Positions 36,047 through 44,095 of a stretch of 64,000 bases of DNA are shown here, piece by piece; position 1 is the stretch's first letter, and every line of letters starts with the position of its first letter. The stretch is from an uncultured Ruminococcus sp. GTDB taxonomy: Bacteria; Bacillota; Clostridia; Oscillospirales; Ruminococcaceae. The stretch is from contig CANQVK010000004.1 of assembly GCA_947627275.1 (NCBI GenBank), forward strand, positions 43,284 to 107,283, in the 5' to 3' direction. Both the position numbers and the translations under genes were made by a program. Under the pieces are notes generated by a model. The model did not search any database. It worked only from the letters and a program-made list of their open reading frames with translations, and was not told where the DNA came from.

Positions 36047-38830
36047 ATGAGCTTACAGAGAGAAGAGAATAACCTCCGTAGAGCGCAGGCTCGTTTCGAC
36101 AAAGTCAGCAGACGGTCGAAGCAGTTTCAGATAGACTTCCGCCGTGAAGCAAACAGCAGAGGTCGCTTTCATACCCGTGCATATATCGTCCGTGGTGAGA
36201 AAACGCATCACGGCGGTCGGGGTATCGTCCATAAGTTTGCAAATGCAAAATACCGCATACAGGGCGATAAACCGTCAGTCACACGGACGATCAAATCATG
36301 GCAGCCAAAGACATTCAAGGGAAAGCTGTTCAAGGCAAACGTCCGTGCTGTGAATTTCGCAGTACATGATGTTGCTCAGACGGCGGTCGATACCGGTCTC
36401 GCAGCGGAAACTGGCGGTATCAAAACCGCCGACACCGCCCAGCGTGAAGTCCGCAACAAGCTCAAACAGAAATACACCCGTGAAGCGGTGGACGATTATC
36501 ATCGTGGCGTATTTCTTGTGGGTCGCACGGCGGTCGATGCTGTCAAGGGTACGCACAATCACCTGAAAACAAAGAAGCAGTATAAGCTCGAAAAAGCGAA
36601 GTTACAGCTAAAGAAAGCTGATAACAAGCTCTATAAGGCGAAAACTCAGAAGCCGAAAATGGCTGCGACAAAAGCCGATTTGAAGAAAGCAAAGGCGGAG
36701 TATAAAGCCCGAATTGTAAAAGATAAGGGCAATACGCTCCGCAAGGCGATGAACAAGCGCCGATTGCAGGCATATAAGCAGACAAAGCGTGAGCTGAATT
36801 TTGAGCGTAAACAGCTAAAAACAGAACAGCAGTTCCGTGTTAAGGAACTGCGTAATCAGAAAAAAATCACCAGAAACTCCCGTCCCGGCTTGCTTGCATT
36901 AAAGCCTGCCTCATATTCGGTAAAGCGAATGAAGGCTTCTGCGTGGCAGAAAGCTGTCAATGAAGATCAGGATAACGATATGCTTCACGCCATTGACTCT
37001 GCAAAACGCAGAATAGCTGAACCTGTCAAAGATAAGATAAGTAAGCCTCAGTGGTTACAGCGAGAAGAAAAAAAGCGTGATCGCCTGTCCGATGAAAAGT
37101 CGAAATCCAATAAAAAACTCAATCGGCAGGAAAACAAGCTGAATGAAAATCACGATAAATACAAGCAGAGAAAGAAGCGTAAACCCAAAAATAAGAAAAC
37201 TAAAAAAACGGTGGCTGAGAGATTCAAGTCGGCTTTCAAATTCGTGAAAAATGTCTATGAAAAGGAAGTCAAAAAGTTCTTTGCAGCAATAGCTGTTCCG
37301 ATACTTATTATCTTTCTTGTGTTTGCTTTTATCATCATGATTTTCAGCTCCATAGTTTCAGGCGGTGGTTTTACTCTCGGCACTTATGCGGCGCAGGACT
37401 ATGACCTTTCCGAAGCTGAAAAGTATTACACGGAGCTTGTTTATAACTTCAATCAGAAAATACTTAAAGTCAGCGATACTTCTGATTGGAAAAAAGGTCT
37501 GACTGCTTTTGGTGCTAATAAAAAAGACCTTAAAGATAAACCCGACAACTGGTACTGGGGCAAATCTTCGATCTACGATTGGAAACCGCAATATGATTTC
37601 GATTGCTACAAACTGTGGGCTTTTCTGAGTGCGTATTACTATGATTTTGATGCCGATGATAACGGCGATATTAAGTATTGGAAATTCAAAAGCGATACAG
37701 AGGATTTGCTTGAGTACATTTTCAATGCGGAGTATGAGTTCGTATATTGGTATGACAATAAATCCCGTTGGGAGGAGCTTGACACCTATGTATATTTCGG
37801 CGGTGGAAGCAGTACCGACGGCAGTTACTATTATTGCGAGCAATCAGCAAGTAAAAGCAACGGAGCTTGGACTTACAAATTCAAGCCGACTTCTTATACC
37901 TCAGAGCTTGGTCAGTATCTTGACGGTGACGGCTATTGTTATATGAACAGCAATTATCGTGTACTGAACCCAAACGAAGATTATGCTCTCACGGGCTATT
38001 ATGTTCTTGATAACCGCTATTATGCAGACAGCGCACATACAAAGCCACCGTTCTATTGGATAGATGATAACGGCAAATTTTTCTTCCAAAATCATGACGG
38101 AGATAATCAGTACCGTTCGTTCTACGGTTGGGAGAACGATGATGCTTGGTTCATGATTACAGAATCCGATGCGAGATCGTGGACAGGCGACAGCAATTGT
38201 TCAGCTCTGTATGGTTATGTGCAGAAACAGTATTGGAAAACGGAGTGCAATCTCTACTACAACGTCAAGCAGAAAAAGACTTTTGATGAGGTCATAGAGG
38301 ACAAGCTAAAATCAATGTCCCACAAGACAGAACGCTGGCAGTATTACAATCTGCTTGTCGGCAACGAGGACGGAAATACACTCTATGGCAATCATCAGAC
38401 CTTGCATAATCTTCTGCCCGAGCCGTCTATCCGTGACTATTCCCTCAAAAGAGAGTTCGGATATGAAATGACAGGCTGGAATGAAGAAAGTGACGGTCTG
38501 TACCAGGGTATCAAGGTGTATGCTGACAGCGGTACAAAGCTCAAAATGCCTTTCAGCGGTAAGATAACCGATGTTGATACCGATGACAACAAAATCACTA
38601 TCCGCAAGGACGATGTACAGTATTGGTATGACGGCACGGGCGGTACTAAGCGTGATACGGAAGTCACCATTGCAAATGCGGTGCTTATAAATGACTACGA
38701 GGAGGGCGACAGTATCAAGGAAGGCAAGGAATTTGCCAAAACAACAGCCGGAAATGTTAATTTCCATATTTATATAGACACCGACGGCTACGGCTGGGAC
38801 TATATTGATCCTCGGCTCGTGCTGTATTAA
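36047..38830 (+). CDS. CD1108-family protein with M23-like C-terminus
   Basis: 927 aa. A very basic, coiled-coil-rich N-terminal cytoplasmic part (1-405; EKAKLQLKKADNKLYKAKTQ) is followed by one membrane segment (FFAAIAVPILIIFLVFAFIIMIF, about 411-436), an aromatic-rich external region, and a C-terminal LytM/M23-like fold (about 800-927). The usual zinc ligands of M23 are mostly missing (one His in VNFHIYI), so it may bind, not cut, peptidoglycan. It matches the CD1108-type envelope component of ICE secretion systems. ATTGGAGG precedes the ATG. Confidence 0.85.
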   Translation: MSLQREENNLRRAQARFDKVSRRSKQFQIDFRREANSRGRFHTRAYIVRGEKTHHGGRGIVHKFANAKYRIQGDKPSVTRTIKSWQPKTFKGKLFKANVRAVNFAVHDVAQTAVDTGLAAETGGIKTADTAQREVRNKLKQKYTREAVDDYHRGVFLVGRTAVDAVKGTHNHLKTKKQYKLEKAKLQLKKADNKLYKAKTQKPKMAATKADLKKAKAEYKARIVKDKGNTLRKAMNKRRLQAYKQTKRELNFERKQLKTEQQFRVKELRNQKKITRNSRPGLLALKPASYSVKRMKASAWQKAVNEDQDNDMLHAIDSAKRRIAEPVKDKISKPQWLQREEKKRDRLSDEKSKSNKKLNRQENKLNENHDKYKQRKKRKPKNKKTKKTVAERFKSAFKFVKNVYEKEVKKFFAAIAVPILIIFLVFAFIIMIFSSIVSGGGFTLGTYAAQDYDLSEAEKYYTELVYNFNQKILKVSDTSDWKKGLTAFGANKKDLKDKPDNWYWGKSSIYDWKPQYDFDCYKLWAFLSAYYYDFDADDNGDIKYWKFKSDTEDLLEYIFNAEYEFVYWYDNKSRWEELDTYVYFGGGSSTDGSYYYCEQSASKSNGAWTYKFKPTSYTSELGQYLDGDGYCYMNSNYRVLNPNEDYALTGYYVLDNRYYADSAHTKPPFYWIDDNGKFFFQNHDGDNQYRSFYGWENDDAWFMITESDARSWTGDSNCSALYGYVQKQYWKTECNLYYNVKQKKTFDEVIEDKLKSMSHKTERWQYYNLLVGNEDGNTLYGNHQTLHNLLPEPSIRDYSLKREFGYEMTGWNEESDGLYQGIKVYADSGTKLKMPFSGKITDVDTDDNKITIRKDDVQYWYDGTGGTKRDTEVTIANAVLINDYEEGDSIKEGKEFAKTTAGNVNFHIYIDTDGYGWDYIDPRLVLY

Positions 38831-38842
38831 CGGAGGTACATA

Positions 38843-39163
38843 ATGGCTTTATATGATGCAAAAATAGAGAAATTCAGCAAAAAGGCAGAGCAGCTTGAAA
38901 GAAATATCAAGCGGGATACAGAGGAACGCAGACGGCTTCTCTCCGAAATCACAAGGCTGCGTTACCTCTCACTCTGCGAAAAGCTGAATTGTGATGGAGA
39001 GGAATTAGAAACCGTGCTTGCCAGAGAACATGAGCAGATTCAGAATATGAAGGCTCGTGGTCTGACCGATGATGAGATAGACGATCTCGGCAAAGGCGGC
39101 AAATATGAAGAACAAATGAGATTTTACTCTGAGGAGGACGATGATGAAAACAAGAATGATTAG
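38843..39163 (+). CDS. DUF4315 family protein
   Basis: 106 aa, highly charged coiled coil (KIEKFSKKAEQLERNIKRDTEERRRLLSEI) followed by LAREHEQIQNMKARGLTDDE and an acidic tail. DUF4315 proteins occur between CD1108- and DUF4366-type genes in these ICEs. A related protein is encoded in the nested element at 60099-60428. It overlaps the next gene by 20 bp. Confidence 0.82.
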   Translation: MALYDAKIEKFSKKAEQLERNIKRDTEERRRLLSEITRLRYLSLCEKLNCDGEELETVLAREHEQIQNMKARGLTDDEIDDLGKGGKYEEQMRFYSEEDDDENKND

Positions 39164-39956
39164 TGCTGTGATGGCTGCTTTCATGCTTGCAGCAGCAAGT
39201 GTTGGCGGTATTACCGCTTCTGCCGAAGAAGGAACAGCAGAGACTACGGAAACAACCGCTTCTGAGCCTGCGGACGAAAGCTCCGATGATATGGAAAAGT
39301 TCCGTGAGGTCATGAGTGAGCTTGCCGAGGCAGAGACAAACGATGTTGCCCCCGACTATGACGGTGATCCCTACTATGATACAGACGGCAACGCTACTCT
39401 TATCAAGTCAGAACAAATCATTTACAACACAGAGGAAATGCAGTTCATCGCTGTGACCACAAAGGACGGTCACGTTTTCTATGTGCTTATAAATTACACG
39501 GCAGGCAATGGCGAGGACAACGTGTATTTCCTGAACAAAGTTGACGATTATGACCTGTATGCTCTGCTTTACGCAGGAGATGAGGACGATGATGAAAAGG
39601 ACAAGATCACTCCCGAACAGGCAGCTCAGGAAGCGGAAAAGGCTAACGGCAGAGTGCAGTCCGGCGACAGTAACGATGTTGACTATGCCGAAGATACCGC
39701 AGAGGACGGCGAGGAATCATCTGAGTCAGCAGCTCAGGCAAAGTCTGTTCCTATGAACAAGAATAGTATGATTCTTGTTTTCGGTGTGGTTGCTCTGATC
39801 GGTGTCGGTGTCGCAGGCTTCTTCCTGATGAAGAAAAAGAAAGGCGGCAATAAGACAGCGGTTCAGTTTGAGCCTGAGTATGACGATGATACAGAGATCA
39901 CCGAAGAATCTGAGGACGATATGAGGTTCTACGATAATCAGGACGATGAAGAATAA
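39144..39956 (+). CDS. DUF4366 (CD1107-family) surface protein
   Basis: 270 aa. A signal peptide (MKTRMISAVMAAFMLAAASVGG, cleaved near ASA) is followed by an acidic external domain (about 50-150) and an acidic linker. A membrane segment (MILVFGVVALIGVGVAGFFLM, about 210-230) is followed by a KKKK stop-transfer and an acidic cytoplasmic tail. This is the CD1107/DUF4366 family of ICE envelope proteins. The second ATG of the pair (39144) is 6 nt from AGGAGG, so it is preferred over 39141. Confidence 0.85.
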   Translation: MKTRMISAVMAAFMLAAASVGGITASAEEGTAETTETTASEPADESSDDMEKFREVMSELAEAETNDVAPDYDGDPYYDTDGNATLIKSEQIIYNTEEMQFIAVTTKDGHVFYVLINYTAGNGEDNVYFLNKVDDYDLYALLYAGDEDDDEKDKITPEQAAQEAEKANGRVQSGDSNDVDYAEDTAEDGEESSESAAQAKSVPMNKNSMILVFGVVALIGVGVAGFFLMKKKKGGNKTAVQFEPEYDDDTEITEESEDDMRFYDNQDDEE

Positions 39957-39974
39957 GAAAGAGAGGGCAAAAGA

Positions 39975-40256
39975 ATGGAAAAGATGAAGAAGATCTGTTT
40001 ATGTGCGGCAGCGGTGGCAGGGACCGCCGGAATTGCAGGCATTTCTGCTAAGGCAGTTGAGGGCGTGAGAAAGAAGTGGTTTCTCCGTGGCTTTGAAGCA
40101 GGACAGTTCATCGGCAATCTGACCGCTGCGGAGAACTTCGCTCAGGAAAAGACCGTAATCCAGCAGAAGTATGACAAGCTCTGCGAGGAGTTTGAGGAGC
40201 TTCAGGAGAACTACAACGATCTTTTGAGGACTACTACGAAGAATAATCAACTTTGA
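39975..40256 (+). CDS. Small membrane-anchored coiled-coil protein
   Basis: 93 aa. The N-terminal hydrophobic segment (ICLCAAAVAGTAGIAGISA) is followed by a coiled coil (QQKYDKLCEEFEELQENYNDLL). No family recognised. Its layout resembles the 43399 gene (basic N-terminus, Ala/Gly-rich helix, GxxKGK-type linker), so both may be small envelope accessories. GAGAGGG lies upstream of the ATG. Confidence 0.65.
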   Translation: MEKMKKICLCAAAVAGTAGIAGISAKAVEGVRKKWFLRGFEAGQFIGNLTAAENFAQEKTVIQQKYDKLCEEFEELQENYNDLLRTTTKNNQL

Positions 40257-40330
40257 ACCCAGTGGATTCAAAGTTCCCGACAACAAAACAAACAACATAA
40301 GACAATGAGAAAAGAGAGAGAATTTGTCTA

Positions 40331-41389
40331 ATGAAGGTACTCAGCTTATTTGACGGTATCTCCTGCGGTATGCTGGCTCTGCAAAGGGCTGGCATTCCCG
40401 TGGAATGCTATGATGCGTTTGAGATCGACAAGTATGCCGTCACAGTCTCAAAGCGCAATTTCCCCGTAATCGTTCATCACGGGAATGTTTATGACGGCGA
40501 TTTTACGAAGTTTCAAGGATATGACCTTCTGCTTGGCGGTTCGCCCTGCACTTATTGGTCTATCGCCAAAAAGGACAGAGAGGTTGACTGCAACGGCGAA
40601 GGGTTCAGGCTTTTTAAGGAGTATGTGAGAGCCTTAGAGGAATCCGGCTGTAAGTATTTTCTCTACGAAAACAACTATTCCGTCCACCAGAACATCAAGG
40701 ACGAGATCAGCAAAACACTCGGTGTTGAGCCTATCATGATAAACTCGGCACTTGTATCGGCTCAGAACCGTAAACGCTGCTATTGGACGAATATTCCGTT
40801 TACTTCTTTTCCTGCGGACAAGGGTATCCTGCTGAAAGATGTGCTTGAAAGCGGTGTCGCTTGGCAGGACAAGTCCTATTGTATGACCGCTTCCTATGAC
40901 GGTGCTGTGCTGTATAACACCCTTGAACGCAAGCAGCGGACTATGGTCGCAGAGCCTATCCCGATCAATACATATCAGGGTACGGACAAGTCCCGCACAG
41001 TCATGGCAGGCTATCACAAGTACGGTGAAGCGACTATCATCAAAAATCCGGGCTTCAATGGAGGTACAACTGCGGTCGCAACTCCCGTCCGTATCGGTCA
41101 TTACGGCAAGGGCGGACAGGGACAGCGTATTTACTCTGTGGTCGGCAAGTCTGTCACACTTTCTGCCAACGGCGGCGGTCAGGGTGCTAAGACAGGTCTG
41201 TATAAGATTGATCTGCCCGATGGTGATTATATCATCAGAAAGCTCACTCCTGTTGAAGCGGAACGCTTGCAGACTCTTCCCGACAACTATACCGCAGGCA
41301 TTTCCAATACCCAGCGATACAAGTGTATCGGGAACGGTTGGACAGTCGATGTGATCGCCCACATCTTGGGAGGGCTGCAAAATGCTTGA
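40331..41389 (+). CDS. DNA (cytosine-5-)-methyltransferase
   Basis: 352 aa C5 methylase. Motif I LSLFDGISCGMLAL (4-17), catalytic Cys73 in motif IV GGSPCTYWS, an ENN form of motif VI (YENNYSVHQN), motif VIII QNRKRCYW, and C-terminal motifs IX-X RKLTPVEAERLQTLPDNYT and RYKCIGNGWTVDVIAHIL. No restriction partner is adjacent, so it is probably an orphan that protects the element from host restriction or regulates transfer. The target sequence cannot be read from the gene. Its end overlaps the next gene by 8 bp. Confidence 0.93.
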   Translation: MKVLSLFDGISCGMLALQRAGIPVECYDAFEIDKYAVTVSKRNFPVIVHHGNVYDGDFTKFQGYDLLLGGSPCTYWSIAKKDREVDCNGEGFRLFKEYVRALEESGCKYFLYENNYSVHQNIKDEISKTLGVEPIMINSALVSAQNRKRCYWTNIPFTSFPADKGILLKDVLESGVAWQDKSYCMTASYDGAVLYNTLERKQRTMVAEPIPINTYQGTDKSRTVMAGYHKYGEATIIKNPGFNGGTTAVATPVRIGHYGKGGQGQRIYSVVGKSVTLSANGGGQGAKTGLYKIDLPDGDYIIRKLTPVEAERLQTLPDNYTAGISNTQRYKCIGNGWTVDVIAHILGGLQNA

Positions 41390-42521
41390 TGAAGCCCTGA
41401 ACAAGTGTGCCGATAACAATAACTACACCATTTACACAAGTATGTGCAAGGCACAGCGTATCCTGATGCGGTCTTATGATGCCGTGTGCAGTATCAGCGG
41501 CGGTTCTGACAGCGATATTGTCCTTGACCTGATTCACAAGGTCGATGAGGACGGCAAGGTCAAGTATTTCTGGATAGATACAGGACTTGAATACTCTGCT
41601 ACAAAGGAGCATTTGGACTTTCTTGAACAGAAATACGGTATCACCATTGAGCGTGTCAAGCCCGATAAGCCTATCCCGACTTGCGTTAAGGAGTATGGTG
41701 TTCCTTTCCTGTCGAAATATGTTTCCGAACAGATGATGCGTTTGCAGGCTCATGGCTTTCAATGGGAAGATGAACCGCTTGAAGTGCTGTTACAGAAATA
41801 TCCTCGGTGTAAGACGGCTCTGCAATGGTGGTGCGGTGAGCGATACTCCGACAAGGACGGTATCCAGAAGATAAGTCGTTTTTCAATCTATCGCAACCGT
41901 TTCCTCAAAGAGTTCATCATGGCGAATCCACCCGATTTTCCCATATCCAACAAGTGCTGTGAATACAGCAAGAAGAAGCCTGCGAAGCGTATCGTTAAGG
42001 AACACGATGCAGACCTTGACATTACGGGTATCAGACAGTCTGAGGGCGGTATCCGTTCGGCGGCGTATAAGACTTGCTTTTCCGAGTGCAAGTCTAAGGG
42101 TTGCAATACCTTCCGTCCTGTGTTTTGGTACACAGACGGCGACAAGCGTAACTATGAGGAAATGTTCGGCGTGACGCATTCTCGCTGCTACACCGAATAC
42201 GGACTGCGTAGGACGGGTTGTGTCGGGTGTCCTTTCAGCAAGCATATCACCGAGGAGCTTGCGATCATCGAGGAATATGAGCCGAATCTGTATAAGGCGG
42301 CAGTCCATATTTTCGGCAAATCCTATGAATACACAGCGAAATACCGTGCTTTCGTCAAGGAAATGAAAGCAAAAGAGAAAGAGGAGAAGAAACATGATCG
42401 ACTACTTAGCCTTAATGGAATATCTGCCTGTGTTACTGGTGGTGACGGCGGTGCTTGCTCTCTTAATCGGAGTTCCGTATCTGCTGACAATAATGCTCCT
42501 GAGATCACAGAAGGAGCGTGA
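41382..42521 (+). CDS. PAPS-reductase-family PP-loop enzyme
   Basis: 379 aa. The PP-loop SISGGSDSD (38-46) for ATP/adenylate binding is followed by FWIDTGLEY and two Cys sets, CCEYSKKKPAKRI and RRTGCVGCPFSKH, that could hold an Fe-S cluster. This is the DUF3440/PAPS-reductase-like (DndC-like) family found in phages and ICEs. Sulfur transfer to DNA, RNA or a nucleotide is possible, but no dnd partners (dndB, D, E) are nearby. The C-terminal ~43 residues overlap another small gene and look non-family. Confidence 0.85.
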   Translation: MLDEALNKCADNNNYTIYTSMCKAQRILMRSYDAVCSISGGSDSDIVLDLIHKVDEDGKVKYFWIDTGLEYSATKEHLDFLEQKYGITIERVKPDKPIPTCVKEYGVPFLSKYVSEQMMRLQAHGFQWEDEPLEVLLQKYPRCKTALQWWCGERYSDKDGIQKISRFSIYRNRFLKEFIMANPPDFPISNKCCEYSKKKPAKRIVKEHDADLDITGIRQSEGGIRSAAYKTCFSECKSKGCNTFRPVFWYTDGDKRNYEEMFGVTHSRCYTEYGLRRTGCVGCPFSKHITEELAIIEEYEPNLYKAAVHIFGKSYEYTAKYRAFVKEMKAKEKEEKKHDRLLSLNGISACVTGGDGGACSLNRSSVSADNNAPEITEGA

Positions 42522-42540
42522 CAGCGATGTTCGATCCTGA
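42394..42540 (+). CDS. Small single-span membrane protein, overlapping frame
   Basis: 48 aa in the +1 frame over the end of the PP-loop gene. MIDYLALMEYLPVLLVVTAVLALLIGVPYLL has one clear transmembrane segment and is followed by a basic tail. GAGGAGAAG lies 4-5 nt before the ATG, better than the coding fit of the overlapping tail. It ends 14 bp inside the next gene, so all three frames are chained. Function unknown; small membrane proteins are common in ICE secretion operons. Confidence 0.6.
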   Translation: MIDYLALMEYLPVLLVVTAVLALLIGVPYLLTIMLLRSQKERDSDVRS

Positions 42541-43378
42541 ATTTCAGCGAAAAGCCCTGAGCCTTGTAATGGGCTTTATCATGCAGTTTTCAGAAACTCC
42601 GGCAGAACCCGAAGTGCAGGAGCTTTCGGTCAATGACCTGAATGTTTCGACAATCTCTGTTTCCTGCCTGAAAGTGGCTTGGGACGGTGAGCCTAACCGT
42701 GATTATTATGTGAGCTGCACGGCGCACGATGATGATTACGCCTACGCCGACAATATGTACTTTGTTTTTAAGGGCAATGACCTTTGCTACATAACTGGTC
42801 TGCGTGAGGGTACAGAGTACACGGTAACGGTCGAGCCTATTCTTTCAGATGATGAAAAGGACGGTTATACCGCAGTTTCCGCAAGTGCTGACGGCAAGAC
42901 GGAAACGGTAGAGGTCATTTATGAGTTCCCCTATGAGGACGGTTGGACAAACTGTTTTGCAGGAGAAAGAGCCTCTGGACTTCGAGTTAGTCCTGCGTCT
43001 GATGCGATATATGGCTCTATCGTTGATCCTATCACCGATACCGGAATACGCCGTGATGAGTACGGTGACTATTGTGGAGCATTAGGGTTGTTTTACGGCT
43101 TGGACGGTGACAGATATTGCATTGAGCTTGAAAACGGCACACAGTTCACAGTGAAACAATGCGACAGCAAGGGCTGGGCTGACGATGGCGAGGGCAAGTA
43201 TCACAACTTCGGCGGCAGCGGTAAGTGTATCGTGGAGTTTATCTACGATGATTATAACTTACCGTCCTGCGTAGCTTTCTCAGGCTCTTGGGGCTATTAC
43301 AACTGGAACGGTCTTGACCTCGGAGCGAATATCAAATCAATCAAGAAAATCAACTACGGTGAACCCGTAGAATACTGA
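42527..43378 (+). CDS. Fibronectin type III-like domain protein of the ICE
   Basis: 283 aa. Residues about 30-125 have a fibronectin III pattern (LKVAWDGEPNRDYYVSC, TGLREGTEYTVTVEPI). The C-terminal ~150 residues form an aromatic-rich domain I do not recognise (YCGALGLFYGLDGDRYCIEL, FSGSWGYYNW). No strong signal peptide is visible, although the small membrane protein just upstream might cooperate. The ATG at 42527 has AAGGAG 10 nt upstream; GTG at 42518 is an alternative. An extracellular or surface-adhesion role is an inference from the Fn3 fold only. Confidence 0.6.
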   Translation: MFDPEFQRKALSLVMGFIMQFSETPAEPEVQELSVNDLNVSTISVSCLKVAWDGEPNRDYYVSCTAHDDDYAYADNMYFVFKGNDLCYITGLREGTEYTVTVEPILSDDEKDGYTAVSASADGKTETVEVIYEFPYEDGWTNCFAGERASGLRVSPASDAIYGSIVDPITDTGIRRDEYGDYCGALGLFYGLDGDRYCIELENGTQFTVKQCDSKGWADDGEGKYHNFGGSGKCIVEFIYDDYNLPSCVAFSGSWGYYNWNGLDLGANIKSIKKINYGEPVEY

Positions 43379-43398
43379 AAAATGTGGAGGTTTCTATT

Positions 43399-43926
43399 AT
43401 GAACGTAAAGAAGATCATCAAGGGAATTGTCGGACTCGGTGCTATGGCAGGTGTTGCCTACGCTGCATATAAACTCGGTGAAAGCAAAGGCAAGATCAAC
43501 GAGCGTTTCCGTGAGAAGTACGGCGATGACGGGGACGATATTGAGCTTGACGATGATGAGGACGAGTTCAGGTTCTATGATAATATGATCGAGCCTGACG
43601 ATGAGTGCCTTGCGCCTAAGAAGGATAATAAGCCTTCTTTCTCTGTAAGCATACATAACTTTGCTCCGCTTGATTCCGTTAAGGTTGACGGCATTTCGGA
43701 GAAAGATATGGATATACTTATCTATCATATCTCGCATGACAAATATACCTCGAACAAGCAGATTCGTGAGTGGCTTGAGGTAGACAAGGATACCGCAGCA
43801 AAGGTTATCTCTGCTCTCAGAAAGGCAGGATATATCGGTGAGGAGTATTCCAACTATATAATTCCGGTCAACATCACAACTGAGGTGTATTTTCGACTCA
43901 GGTCGTACAACAATTCTAAAAAGTAA
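43399..43926 (+). CDS. Membrane-anchored winged-helix-like protein
   Basis: 175 aa. N-terminal membrane segment (IVGLGAMAGVAYAAYKLG), acidic linker (DDIELDDDEDE), then a helix-turn-helix/FtsK-gamma-like region (MDILIYHISHDKYTSNKQIREWLEVDKDTAAKVISALRKAGYIGEE). It could tether DNA or sense element state at the membrane. GGAGGT lies 7 nt before the ATG at 43399. It is the last plus-strand gene before the inserted ATPase cassette; AAAGCACA/TGTGCTTT (43925-43959) after it may end transcription. Confidence 0.6.
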   Translation: MNVKKIIKGIVGLGAMAGVAYAAYKLGESKGKINERFREKYGDDGDDIELDDDEDEFRFYDNMIEPDDECLAPKKDNKPSFSVSIHNFAPLDSVKVDGISEKDMDILIYHISHDKYTSNKQIREWLEVDKDTAAKVISALRKAGYIGEEYSNYIIPVNITTEVYFRLRSYNNSKK

Positions 43927-43974
43927 AAGCACACTCCCACATATCAGGAAATGTGCTTTGATAATCAGATGCTT

Positions 43975-44035
43975 TTCTCCTATTTTTTCTCCTACAAAAA
44001 AGGTTTCTCCTATTATGATATGAAATGTAGGAGAA
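43975..44035. repeat. TTCTCCTA repeat cluster
   Basis: Three direct copies of TTCTCCTA (43975, 43987, 44005) and one inverted copy TAGGAGAA (44028), between the ICE gene end and the left 35-bp site of the ATPase cassette. Likely protein-binding sites. Confidence 0.6.
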
Positions 44036-44051
44036 AGGTGTTTGCTGTCTG

Positions 44052-44086
44052 TTTCCCGAACTTGTAAATTTATTGATTTTGGGAAA
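44052..44086. repeat. 35-bp symmetric site, left flank of the ATPase cassette
   Basis: TTTCCCGAA and TTTTGGGAAA-type arms in a 35-bp imperfect palindrome ending GATTTTGGGAAA. The same outer arms and length recur at 45456-45490 in the same orientation. Confidence 0.65.
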
Positions 44087-44095
44087 CAGAACGTG

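Noticed and set aside
41382..42521. Full dnd phosphorothioation system
   Set aside because: Only one DndC-like PP-loop gene is present; no dndB, dndD or dndE in the window.
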